Of a stretch of DNA of 64,000 nucleotides, positions 11,609 through 23,102 are shown piece by piece. Source of the stretch: Byssochlamys sp. IMV 00236. Its lineage: Eukaryota > Ascomycota > Eurotiomycetes > Eurotiales > Thermoascaceae. The stretch is from contig MSJH02000824.1 of assembly GCA_001931875.2 (NCBI GenBank), forward strand, positions 89,837-153,836, given 5' to 3'. The notes beneath the pieces are model-generated. The model ran no database searches, was not told the DNA's origin, and saw only the letters and a list, made by a program, of their open reading frames with translations. The number at the start of each line of letters is the position of its first letter. Position 1 is the stretch's first letter. Made by a program: the position numbers and the translations under genes.

Positions 11609-12904
11609 TCACGACAGAGACTTCCGCTTCTTCTTGCCGGAGCTGGATGCGCTTTGCGCAGCAGCAGCAAGCGTCTCGATGGCAGCGTCGCCGCCATCCT
11701 GCAGAGCCTTAGCCTTTTGTTGCTGGAGCTTCTGCTTCCTCGCAGCAAGCGCCGCCGCATCATCCTCGTCGTCTGCGGTCTTGGATTTCTTCTTCTTTTT
11801 GTTCTCCTCCAGCAGCTTGGGCTCTTCAGCGCTCGACTTTCTCTTCTTGTCATTTGCACCCTCGATAGTCTTGGTCTCTGCAGCATCCTCCAGCACATCG
11901 GTTTCCTCAACCCACAGCTCACTGGCCAGCCAGATGGGCATCGCAATGGTGTTGGGGCCCTTGATATGGATCGCCTTGATGTTCCTCCAGCCCTTCGTAA
12001 TGAACTTTTCAGTCAAGCCCTTCACCACAGCCTCGATGTTCTCCTGTAGCTGCTGCGGGGTGAAGTTAGAGACACCGACACGGATAGCCGTGGTCGCGGA
12101 CGGAGCCAGATGGACAGGTGCAGAGTTCAAGGCCTTCTCGATCTCTTTGGCGACGATCAGCGGCGATGCCACTGATGCGTCTTTCTCGTCGTTTGCGGAC
12201 TTCTTCTTCGGGTCCTTCTTCACTCTTTTGCCGTCGACCTTCTCGATCCCAGCAATCTGCACAGGGATCGGACGCTTACTGGACTTGTAGAATATCTTTC
12301 CGAGTGTCGGGACCAATCGCATGATGATTCGGTCATCGGCCAAGAAGACGTCATGCTCGGCGAGGAGCTGCCGTCTGCTCTCGAAACTCTGGTATCTGGC
12401 CTTCAGCTTGGAGAAACCAATAACCCTGTTGATGCGGGAGGAAAGAGACGAAGGGAATGCGGGGTCGGCGATAACGTCCTTGAATGCACGCTGAGGATCC
12501 GCCGTGATCAAGCAGATACTCAGAGACGGAGCAGCATTGAGCGAATGCGGGATGGCGATCTTGCCAGGCTTCAAGCGGTTCTTGTCCACGACATGCTTCT
12601 TCGTGGTGAGAACCATCCAGACGGGTTCATTGTTGATAGGGGCCTCCTCGTCAGACGCATCATCATTATCTCCAATCAGCGTCTTCTTCGTCGACGTCTC
12701 CTCCTTCTGTTTCTGTTGGGTTTTTAGGTGTCGCAGAAGTGCGGTAGAAGCTCTGAGGACCTGATGCGCATGGATTAGCTTGCCGTTCTTTTCTGATATT
12801 TTTCATCTTTTTTTCATGAAGCTAAATAAGCATACCTGGCCATTTTCGAGCTGGTATGGCGACCCACTGGTCATCTTGGTGGTGAGAGCCTTGTCAGAGA
12901 CCAT
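11609..12904 (-). CDS. Ribosomal L1-domain protein, Cic1/Utp30/RSL1D1-like
   Basis: Exons 12836-12904 and 11609-12760 (complement), 406 residues. Proteins of this kind act in the nucleolus in pre-60S ribosome assembly; yeast Cic1 is the nearest functional model. The L1 fold spans about residues 25-300: an N-terminal helix with ASTALLRHLKTQQ, the pair KKHVVDKNRLKPGKIAIPHS and SICLITADPQRAFKD, the strand FLADDRIIMRLVPTLGKIFY, and NFTPQQLQENIEAVVKGL. The C-terminal third is a charged tail with KKRKSS, ENKKKKKSK and SGKKKRKS clusters, suiting nucleolar localisation and RNA contact. The 75-bp intron joins in frame (LENGQ-VLRAS). The gene precedes ETF alpha on the same strand, 451 bp apart. The family is secure; which yeast paralogue it matches is not. 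Confidence 0.85.
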
Positions 12905-15644
12905 GATTGCTGTTTGGCGCTGCAGAAACGAGCGCTGTCTCTATCGATTTTGCGATCTCCGAAATTCAAAAAAATTCGCGGAAGGAGATTGTCCGGCTCT
13001 TGGCGTGATCCGTTATCTGCGCTTAGTCATCTGGTATAGCCATATCTACAGATCACGTGATATGCAGATATATGTATATCACTGGGTAGTAAACGGATAC
13101 GCAGCTTTCTAGTTATAGTTACTACCTGAAGAAAATATCGTAGATGCCAGGCAGAAATAAGAGAATAGAACACATAGTCCGATATACATCTATACAATCT
13201 CAGATATAATCTCAGAACCTGTGATCGGAACTGCTCACGAATATACTGTACGTTAGATAACTTCTAGCTATCTATTTCTATCATCAGATATCTGGGATTT
13301 TAGTCGAAATAGTCTACAAGAAATCTTTGTTTCCCCCTGATCTACGTCAAGCCTCTTCTCTAATCACCAAGACTCTCCCTCCTCAGGCTCACGATTGAAT
13401 CTTCCTATCCAGTAAGTAGGATATCCGACGAGGGATGCTATCAATGGTAATACGCAACGTTTGACGGTAATATTAATCGCGACTAGTGTCTCTCTTCGAA
13501 CATGCTCGTGTTGAGGAAGATCCGGAGGGATATCAATGTTAAGAAAATAAAGCAGGTTTTAACGGTCGTATCTTGTAAGGGGGAAAGATGGGGAGGGGGG
13601 TTGGTTATATTTGAGTTGTCTTTTAGAAGAATGTTTCCTCATCGCGGGGAAAGAGGCTGAGGTACAGGAGAATATAAAGCCAGGGAATAGTTATTTGGGA
13701 ATGGCAAAAGCAATTTTATGTGATATGTAGATAGTAGAAGCAGTACGTGACGTTACAAGAAAAAAAAAAAAGAAAGAAAGAAAGAATCATAAAACAGAAT
13801 ATTGCTATAATGAATCAGTCTCTCTCTTTTATTCCTAAGTAGAATGCTAATATAACAGGTACCTAGATTAATAATACATACTCGTCCTTCCTTCCTTCGT
13901 CAACGCAGTAAACTAAAACACGTAAAGCAGGTACTATGTGTAGCTTAAACAGCAAAGCACGCAACTATGCCAATTCCCACAAACTCTAGACTATCTACCC
14001 ACTCACACACATTCTATTTCCAGGATTCGAGTGCACGTCCGGAATGCTTGGACTTCTACCATTCATAGTTATGGCCCGAACAACAATGATGGCGTCATAA
14101 CCCATTCTTTCTAATCTAACCAAGTATGTACACACATACATGGATGGCTCTAGAATCTTTGTGCAGATTGTGGGGTTGGTATAGATATGGTATGATTGGA
14201 ATTTAGAATGGAATATGGTAGAATATGGTATTCTAGGTTGTGGCGGTGTTTATTCTGTTGTTGTTGTTGTTGTGGATGGTGGCGAATGCGGATAGTACTA
14301 CTGTAGTTGGTGTATTGTTTTGGTTGCGCATTCCATCATTTTCGCCCCGAGAGATGTGGTTTTGGAAAAGGAGATATATTTACTCTGCAATCATGGTAGA
14401 TTATTCTACGAGATCCAAGTGATATTTCACGCGTTGTACATCATTATGATTTCATATTCTCGGGGAATGGAGAAAAGGATGAGTTAACTACCATAGATAT
14501 GTTTCTGTTGCAAGGATAGTTGTTATTGTTTTGTTGTTGTCGGGGAATCCACGTGTAACTATACTTGCCTATCAATAAATACCTTAACGAAGAAGAGAAC
14601 TATGGTACTTTGTAACTATGCACCCGTTCGTTCATCGAGTCTCCTTTTACACCCTTTTCCCACTGACCGTCACAGATAGGGGTCGTGGATGGGCCCCACG
14701 TTGGCGATAGACTGCCCAGCGGTCAAAGTTAAATGCGAACGGTACTTGGCGCCGCGTGGAGTCTGGTAGAAGTCAACTCGTCTCGAGTATTAATCAATAT
14801 TAATCCTCTTGACCAGAGTAATAACTTACTGGAACAGAAAAGACAGACCAGAAGAACAACGTTCACGGTTGCCCTATGGGGAAGCGAGGGTCTGATATCA
14901 GACCGTGGAGAGGCCCACCGACAGTTTGATGAAGATCGGACCTAGTAGTAGTATGTAATGATAATACTGGCACAGTGGAACTGGACCTGGGGTGGTGTTG
15001 ATCTGTTCACATCGGTTCCCGTGCAGATCCGTCTGTGATCTTCCCTTGCTTCTTGTGATCTCTGCATTATTGTCTATAGAGTATCATGTCAAGTCCCCTA
15101 TCCTATGTATTCAGATGAGATGCAAATGCAATCGACCAGCAAGGCGCATCTGAAGACAGATGATTTTTTTTTTCTCTGGACCAGTGAGTCGGGATGTCTG
15201 ATAGATACTACTGGTACAGGCACTGGCATGCCCCAGGGCTGGACCGTGGTGGACTCTCTTTGCCGTCTGCCAAGTTGCTCGTCCTACTTGGCAGGAGACT
15301 CAGCCTCCTTTTCCAGCTGGGACCATCACTGGGAGTAATAATTCCGGAGTAATACGACGACAATGATGATTAAATAGTTAGTGATGAGTCCTTCTGACAG
15401 AGTATCTGATCCAGAATTATAATCATGACGAGGTCCCTGCAGAGCACTCGCTTCTCGAAGGTTGAACAGGCCGTTGATCTGGAGAGCTGTTAAGTTAGTT
15501 GGTTAAATAATTCTCGCCAGAATCCGCATCTAATTTTAAAACAACCAGCGATCGGCCATGTTGGACTTGCTGATTGGTGAGCCAAGCCGCTAATAACTAG
15601 TCAACTGCCAGGAACAGGAAAACACCAAACAAGTTGGAAGAGAA

Positions 15645-15663
15645 AGAGAGAGAGAGAGAGAGA
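15645..15663. repeat. AG dinucleotide microsatellite
   Basis: About nine uninterrupted AG units in the gap before the SUN gene. Confidence 0.9.
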
Positions 15664-15959
15664 ATACTAATAATAATATAATATCGAGAAGGATACGGTA
15701 CTGTGGTACTATGTATTATTATGGTACAGACACACCAACACTAGATAGATCACCCTCTGTGCCGTGCCAATGCTCCGCCAATACCTCTAGTCAATTAATT
15801 CTTCTTAGTATGGTGGTTAACTGGTTAAGAATAGTTAAGAATTATTACTAGTTGATAATAATAATACCATAGTAATTGTATTATCCCCCTGGCCAACTGG
15901 ACGATCAGACCCCAAGAAGAGACCCAGCCAGACCAGACCAGGCCAGACCCTTTTCACTC

Positions 15960-16150
15960 CAATAATTCATCCATCCGGTCTTCCCCCTCGCCCAACGGCC
16001 TCTACTCTACTCTACTTCTTTTCCCTTCCCTTCCCGTCTGCTCTCTTCTCTCCTCCTCCTCTTCCTCCTCCTCTTCTTCTTCCTCCAGGCCCTCACTCCC
16101 CGTTGCCCTCCATCGAGTGTTCCTTCCAACTGAGAGACCCCGTCTCTCTA
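15960..16150 (+). promoter_or_regulatory. Pyrimidine-rich tract upstream of SUN gene
   Basis: Dense C/T runs (CTTCCTCC-type words) on the plus strand, 500-700 bp before the SUN start codon. CT-rich stretches are common in promoters of highly expressed fungal genes, often just before transcription start; the role here is inferred. Confidence 0.4.
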
Positions 16151-16657
16151 CCACGTTCTTTTGGGAACCTCCTGCGCTCTCTTAGGTCTCTCGTTTCTTA
16201 CGATTCGCCCCTCTACCGCTATCCACTCGAGATCACGCTCCGTCTGACCGTGCATCTCTTCGCTTCCTGTACAAATCCCTTGGTCAACTGAGCTCACCCG
16301 CTGCTGTTGGAGATCGATGTAGGTGCTTTCGGCTTTCTCTTATGTTCTAGAGTATGCGACAACTGTTATATGCATGCGTGCGTCGTTGCAAGATCGCAAG
16401 AGGTGGATCAGAGGGGAAGGGTTAATCGTGCACGGAGAACCCATCAGTCCTGTACACAGTCGAAGACGATAACTAGCCCTATTCCTGATCATTGGCAATG
16501 CAATTGCATGCGCAGACGGGTTCACAACGACGTGCTATTGTGCAATTGATACCATACTTGGACATCTCTGATGATCAATGGCTAATAATTCCCCAGATAT
16601 CCTATTTTTACAACCCGTTCCGCGCCCTTCCTGAGGACTCAATATTATTATATAACC

Positions 16658-18088
16658 ATGAAGTTCACCGACATTGCCGTCACCCTGGCCACCGCGGGCT
16701 CGCTCGTGAGTGCCCAGCACCACCACCACAACCACCGTCATGTCCACGCCAAGCGTGCCCCCGGACCGGCTGGCGACGTCGTCTACGTCTACGAGTTCAA
16801 CGGCGTCCCCATCGACACCCAGAAAGTCTGCGAGGGTATCGCCGCCGGTACTCTGAAGTGGGCGGACGGCCAGGCTCCCGAGGGTGTTTGCAACACGGCT
16901 GCCAGCTCCACCGTCGCTCCCACTCCCTCCGTGGCCCCGGCCGAGTTCTTTGAGCTCAGCTCGTCTTCCAGCAGCTCCAGCTCGAGCCCGACTCCTACCT
17001 CGACCTCGACCTCCTCGTCCAGCTCGGTCTACACGCCTCCGCCGACCTCGTCCAGCACCCCGGTCTCCTCCCAGACCCCAACCCCGACTCCCAGCTCCAG
17101 CTCCTCCGGCGCCAAGGGTCTCGACGTTGACTTCCCCGATGGAGAGATCGACTGCAGCGAATTCCCGTCCGACTACGGTGCGGTTCCCCTCGACTACCTG
17201 GGACTGGGCGGTTGGTCCGGTATCCAGTACGTCAGCATCGTTGGCGAGCTGGTCAGCGACATCATCACCGCCGTCACTGGTGATCACTGCACCGAGGGCT
17301 CCATGTGCTCCTACGCGTGCCCGGCTGGCTACCAGAAGTCCCAGTGGCCCAGCACCCAGGGTTCCACCGGCCAGTCCGTTGGTGGTCTCCAGTGCAAGAA
17401 CGGCAAGCTGCGTCTCACCAACCCCTCTCTGTCTAAGAAGATTTGTATCCCCGGTGAAGGCGATATCCAGGTCCAGAACACTCTCGGTGACCAGATCGCC
17501 ATCTGCCGTACTGACTACCCTGGTAAGTCTTGGACCTGAGCCGTTTATACATATATATAGTATATTATTTGGCAATGAATTTCTGACCTGTCTCCTCTCA
17601 GGTACTGAGTCTGAGACCATTCCGGTCTCGGTCTTGGCCAACGAACTGCAGCCCCTGGCCTGCCCCAACGCCGAGACCTACTTCGTCTGGGAGGGCAAGA
17701 GTACCTCGGCTCAGTACTATGTCAACCCCAAGGGTGTCAGTGCCGAGGACGGCTGCCAGTGGGGTGACGGCAGCCAGCCTATTGGCAACTGGGCTCCTAT
17801 CAACATTGGTGTCGGCCAGAAGAACGGCTACTGGCTGTCTATCTTCCAGAACAAGCCCACTACCAACGCGAAGCTCGACTACAACCTCCGTATCGAGGGT
17901 GACAACCTGAGCGGTGCCTGCAAGTACGAGGACGGCCTGTTCTACGACCTCAACGGCAGCAACGAGGATGGCTGCACTGTAAGTTCACTGATGGCCCACG
18001 TCGAAATCTTTTCGAACCGCTTGCTGATTTCTTCTTTCTCCTACAGGTCCAAGCGCTGGATGGCAAGGCTACCTTCGTGGCGTACTAG
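16658..18088 (+). CDS. SUN-family secreted cell-wall protein (Sun4/Uth1 type)
   Basis: Exons 16658-17522, 17602-17978 and 18047-18088, 427 residues. SUN proteins are extracellular glucan-associated proteins acting in septation and wall remodelling. A signal peptide (MKFTDIAVTLATAGSLVSA) is followed by a His-rich stretch QHHHHNHRHVH and a Kex2-type AKR. Next comes a Ser/Thr/Pro linker (about residues 79-150) expected to be O-mannosylated. The conserved Cys-rich SUN domain then begins at about GLDVDFPDGEIDCSEFPSDY, with YLGLGGWSGIQ, CSYACPAGYQKSQWP, LACPNAETYFVWEGKS and NIGVGQKNGYWLSIFQN, ending at DGKATFVAY. Both introns are GT-AG (79 and 68 bp). The second leaves a 14-codon last exon. Codon use is strongly C/G-ending, unlike most neighbours, suggesting high expression. 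No GPI signal is seen. Confidence 0.95.
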
Positions 18089-18980
18089 TTCGGTTCCGGT
18101 CTTGCGTCGAGCGCAGCCAATCCATCAACCGGTTCCCGCAGGACGTACTAACGGCAGCCGGTCGTTTCTCGTCGCTGTGCAATCTACGATCTGTTCTATA
18201 GTGCACTTGGCTCGAGTTATCTGTATCTTAAGTATCTTTTTGTCTTGTTCGAGGGTCGGTTTGGTCCGACTATTCTTTTGCCATCCAACAGCTCCTTATA
18301 CCGGGGATATTGAGTGGTTAAACTTCAATGTTATTACTGTCTGCAGCCGCGATTTTTATATGTTTATTCCTCGTCCTGAGTCGGCCAGGTCCAACAAAAC
18401 GCTGCAAGGCAGATGAGACAGACGAGTCATGATCGACCTGCGGTGGCCCGGTCGGCTCACGACGTTAATGTTTATTATACCCAGGGCAGTGGTAGTGCTA
18501 GGAATGCTACGATGCTTTCGTGTTTATCCTTAAACACAATCTGTAGTAGTAACCAGAAGCCTGATTAGCCTGGTAATCTAGTAGGCTACGCAGCTCACTT
18601 AGTAGTACTAAATTGGGATATCCCAAGACCACGGTTGAACTCCACGGTTGAAAACCAATCGGGCCGTGGCAGGTACCAAAGTAGCGTATTCTAAATTTGG
18701 ATTTCCTTCTGAAACCTCACGACGCTAAATAGGTAAAGCGCACCAGCCAGTAATTGGAGATGTTTCCAATCGCAAAAGTCAAGTTCGTTTATTGAACCTC
18801 ATAATGTATGGTATTCAATAGCTGTTATTTTTGGCGAGTTGTTTTAATTAATCTAGGCTCGGATGTCAGTACTCAACTATGGTAGACTTTTGGCGGGGAG
18901 GGGGAAGGCAGTGCAGTGACTGCAGTAAGTGCAGTAGAGTAGAGTATTAGATATGTATTCAGTATTACCCCACATCTGTT

Positions 18981-19014
<34 letters not shown>

Positions 19015-19626
19015 GCGAGATGGTTATTAGTGATATAATAACAGTCCTGTAACTAAATAGAGTAAGTAACTATATACCTAGTTGCATAAGGTAGTTAGAG
19101 ACTAGTAGTTAAGAAATGCAGATTACTACCTAGGTATTTATCTCAGTCGCACTCGTTGGTTGATAACTTGATAGTATATACTATACTGTATATACAACTT
19201 CTAGGCGAAAGTTTGATGAATCTATCCATTCTTTTAATTACTATACTATACTATACTATTGCGTTTCCAGGGCTTTACTTTCAGAGATACCATGCCATTT
19301 TGAACTGGTTAGTTTCAACAAACTTTGATCGTATATAATATCGTCGATCTCACTTCGAGCATTTTCATTTATGCTATTACAGTTAAACATAATAGACATG
19401 CAGATTGAAATAATGCAGGACAGGAAAGAGTTTTAATTCTGTACTGCCAAAAACGCACATAAGTTGAATGCTCCGATCGTTCCATCGTGGGGTATCTAAT
19501 CAAACATGAACAACCATGAAGAGAAAGGAAAGCTCAATGCCAATCAACTCCACTGCAAAATGTCCCGCGCATCACTTGGAAAGAGAACATGATTTTGATG
19601 ACGATGAATCACAGGAGTATGCAAAA
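18089..19626. other. Intergenic between convergent SUN and Mbp1-type genes
   Basis: No gene seen. AT-rich, with a TA microsatellite at 18984-19011 and a cluster of GCAGT words at about 18908-18934. Confidence 0.5.
18984..19011. repeat. TA dinucleotide microsatellite, 14 units
   Basis: 28 bp of perfect TA repeat in AT-rich intergenic DNA; likely to vary in length between isolates. Confidence 0.95.
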
Positions 19627-22449
19627 TTACCAATCCTGGCCGCGGTCCTGCATTAGGATTTCGATCGCTTCGTCTTCGGGAACTGGATGATCGTTCAGTT
19701 CCCTGACACATTGCGTCAGGCCCTCCGCGGCTTCGTCGACCTGTTCGGCCGTCCAGCCGGTACATGCCATGACCATGCGGCGGTAGTTCTGGCCCAGCAC
19801 AACGTTCTTGGACTTGAGACGCTCCACTTCATCCGAAATCTCATCATTATGTTCCTTGTAGCTTGTGATGTGCGCTTTGAGAAGCTCAACTGAGGGCAGC
19901 GATGCAAGGAAAGCTTTTTGCTCTTCAGAGAATCCAGAAGCAGGGTCGAAATCGGCGGGAAACAGCTTGTCAAACTCGTTCGAATCGAGCCCAGACTCCT
20001 TGTCCGCATCTCCAATAGCAATCTTTTGCGAGGGATCAAAGGCTGTGCCGTGGAGGCTCTTCAGCGTACTTTCAAGCTCCGCGGCAGAGCGCTCGAGATT
20101 CTTGATCCGTCGATCCAGTTCGACTCGTCCGGTGGCGCGTTGTTTCAATTCATCGAGCTGCTTCTGCTCAATTTGCCTGGCTTTGGCGCTTTCGCGTATC
20201 TTAGCGTGCCAGTGGTCAAATTCTTCTTGCTTCTTGCTAAGAGTGGTAGTGACGTCCCGGTCAACTGACCCAAGTGTCTCCTCCACGAGAATTCTGATCT
20301 GGTCAATGGTTGCTATTGTCGAAGTTAGTATCTGGAAAACCCAAATAATACACGAACGTCTTACCATCAAGAATGTCCTTCTTCGTCTTAGCCAGCTGAT
20401 CCGTGAAGGAATCGTTGTTCCCGTTCTGCTGAGACTGCGAATTTCCGTTCACCATGTCGACACCAACCCCATAATCTGCAGGTCTCAGGCCGGTGTGGTT
20501 GGGGATGTGAGGGTCTGCTCCAACTTCGAGAAGCTGCGGAACAAGGACCGACCGCGCACGACCTGCAAGGTTCAGCGCCGTGTCGCCCTGGTCGTCACGC
20601 AAGTTCACAATCTCTGAGATGAAACGACCGAGAGTGATCACTTCACTCTTCTCAGTCTTGTCCCCGCCTGCATTCACTCCAGTCCCACTAGGTCTACCGG
20701 AGGGATCTATGGCAGTCCCTCCGTACCGGACGATGAATTCTAAAAGAGCTTCAAGGTAGTGCTTTGCTGAGACATGGCCTCCGCCGCCGGTGGCTGCCAT
20801 CACAGCAATATGATGGAGCACAGTCCGGCCATTGTAATCCACCATATCAATCGTCGGAGAGAGCACTTGCAATAGACGCGGGAGAGTCCGGTAGTCAAGA
20901 TTATTCCTCGTTCCCACTGCCTTCTGGAGAGCTGTTTCTCCAGCGAGATTGAGGCGATAGATGCTGACTCCCTTCTCAACCAATGCATACACCAGCGGCA
21001 TGCGAGCAAGCATGGCCGCCCAGTGCAGAGCGCTGTTACGATACTCGTCAAGAGGAATTTCCAGGTCTTCCCCTGAAAGCTGCAGGAAGGCTGGGTGATT
21101 CGAAAAGTCTTTCGCCCGTTTATCCAGAAATAGTGTCATGATGAGCTTCATCTTCTGAAACCTCTCTGGAGTCGTCGCCGGAGCAAGTGGCTCTAGTCCA
21201 CGTTTCTGCCCATCAGCGACAGAGGCCGATCCGTCCATCTGCTGGTAGAACGAGTCACTGGGTTCCGTCGGCGTCGCGTCATGCATCGACAGGTCGGCAT
21301 TCGTATTTCCCCCGATGAAAGAGCCCTGGTTGGAGAATGATCTGATTTTCTTGCGAGGAGGTTCCGCCGCATCTTCTTGGCCAAGGCTCGAATTTCCATG
21401 GACACCCATGCTGCGTCCACTGTGCTGCATATTGCTCGCAAATCCGCTGTCAGAAGCGTTGCTGTACATGCTCTGCTGGCTGTTCGAGAAGACCTGGGAT
21501 TCCTGGCTGCCCATTTGGTGCGATGGCTTTCTCATCATGCTCGATCGTCTACCATCCATTCCCCGTGCTGCGGGAGAGTCGAATCGAGCTTTGCTGATTG
21601 CATTGACTGCACTGGCCGCCGTGCGGGAGATATTCTGGAAAAAAGTGCCTTGCGGTGGCTGGCTCATACCTCTGTTGTCGACGCCGCTATAGAGCCGCTT
21701 TCTCTGAGCGGCCATTGCCTGTTCTTTTGTGGGCGTATCCAATGACCCTTGACCCGCTGAACTGACACCGTCCTGGCCCATATCGTACTCCAGCAGTGGT
21801 CTCAGCAACTCTTCGACATGGTATTCGCGACAAAGTTCCACACCCCTCTGGTAGTTTACCCAGGTACCCTGATACTTGCCGTAACCGCCCTGAACCTTTT
21901 CGTGCTCCCCGGCAGCAATTTCCTTCTCCAGCGTTTTCGTGCGTCTGGCCTTGACAACACCGGCAACCTTTAGGATCTGGGTTGCGTTTAACCAGGAATC
22001 GGCCCGTCGTTTCATGACCGCCACTCCGTTGACCTCCATTTCATACACGGACACATTCGAGTACACGGCCTGGAGCAGCAATCGCAAGTTAGTTAAGCTT
22101 TTGCCATGGTATCAATCAACGGGAAATCAAAACAGACTCTGTAGATCTGAGGCTGATATTCCTCTTGATATGGGGCCATGGCCCCATATGTGTTCGTATC
22201 ATCGTATCCGCCAAAACTTCCTCTCGACCTTGAGTTGTGTCCCATCCCGTTGGTGAAACTGAAGGACATATTGGACTGCTGTGACCCCCTTGGAGGAGTC
22301 GCCCCCGGTGTCGACGCTACCGACTGGGACGCATTGAACGATCCCATACGAGATTGCGACATGGGCATCCCATGAGCCGATCCGATACTGCCCTGCGAGT
22401 ACGACATGGGCAAGCTCGGACGCGATGCGTGGTGGCTATTGGAAGCCAT
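19627..22449 (-). CDS. MBP1: APSES transcription factor, Mbp1/Swi4 type, with ankyrin repeats
   Basis: Exons 22138-22449, 20365-22069 and 19627-20312 (complement), 900 residues. This is the DNA-binding subunit of the MBF-like complex that, with Swi6, controls G1/S genes through MCB sites. A Ser/Gln-rich N-terminus precedes the APSES/KilA-N domain (about residues 105-200): SVYEMEVNGVAVMKRRADSW, LNATQILKVAGV, KARRTKTLEKEI and YGKYQGTWVNYQRGVELC. A disordered region with SRMGSF- and RKKIRSF-type patches follows. Ankyrin repeats contain NSALHWAAMLARMPLVYALV, LNLAGETALQKAV, GRTVLHHIAVM and QGDTALNLAGRAR. The C-terminus is a long coiled coil (KKQEEFDHWHAKI onward) for Swi6 pairing. Intron 1 (68 bp) uses the rare donor GTCTGT but has a clear CTAAC branch and joins YR-AVYSNV as in relatives; intron 2 (52 bp) joins ILD-ATIDQ. 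Confidence 0.93.
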
Positions 22450-23102
22450 GTGGCTGGTTTACCTCTGCGAAGTGGCTCTTGGTGCGTCCAGCTGCAGGAT
22501 TCATGCGCGACCTGTAGATTGTCAGACGTACAGGATCGCCCCAGACATAGCCCAACACGTAGTAGTAGATCTCAAAGGACAACGGTCGCTGTTGCAGCAG
22601 TGGATGGGGTCGGAGAATGCGCCTACACTCAGAGAGCAATAATGTGCCGGAAGAAGCGCGCCGGGAAGCGGGAAAGACGCGAAAAGACACGCCCGGCAGA
22701 AGAGAGCCAGAACCTGACAGTAATGCGCAGATCCTGATCGCAGATACCACAAGAGTCCAGATTAGATTGACGTAGACAGACAGGCTGTGCCGGACAAGCT
22801 AGGCAGTGAGCTGGGGGATATGCATCAGATCGTGCTGGACAGTCGCGGGGTCTGTTCGCGTTGCGCTTACAATCTAAGTAGTGCTTTTTCGCGTAACCCA
22901 GAAACATCATAAGTATTGCCTTTCTGGGCCACCGCCTTGGCTGCTCCCGGAGAATGATGGAGAGCATTTAATATTATTATCTTCTTCACTTTCGGACATC
23001 AAACAACCCCCCTTGCAGCACCTTAAATTGAAATCAGGTTGTACGTACCTGGGATCGCCATACTCAGGTGGACCAGCCAGACAGCTCCCTGTCATCCCAG
23101 AC
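22450..23102. other. Divergent promoter region, Mbp1-type and LYR genes
   Basis: Upstream regions of both genes. The plus-strand frame is open back to an ATG at 22881, so the LYR protein could be longer at its N-terminus, but that extension has no family similarity. Confidence 0.5.

Larger units (their letters stand above)
12905..16657. other. Long gene-free interval (3.75 kb)
   Basis: No supported coding region or RNA gene. Composition shifts from AT-rich (13.1-14.4 kb) to a pyrimidine-dense stretch at about 15960-16150 that leads into the SUN gene and may be its core promoter or long leader. Simple repeats include an A/GAAA tract at about 13760-13786, TTG repeats at 14256-14273 and AG repeats at 15645-15663. 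A tandem of the 10-mer GAATATGGTA sits at 14211-14230. An unannotated non-coding RNA cannot be excluded. Confidence 0.5.

Noticed and set aside
11634..12290. 218-codon plus-strand ORF with poly-Phe/Ser
   Set aside because: Complement of Lys/Glu-rich coding sequence in the L1-domain gene.
16535..17668. 377-codon ORF antisense to the SUN gene
   Set aside because: A mirror of strongly C/G-ending codons in the real gene; its translation is Gly/Ala/Arg/Val-rich with no family features, and it runs past the SUN start codon and across SUN intron 1.
22881..23102. 74-codon N-terminal extension of the LYR-type protein
   Set aside because: In frame but without family similarity; the downstream ATG at 23103 lies right before the conserved start of the domain.
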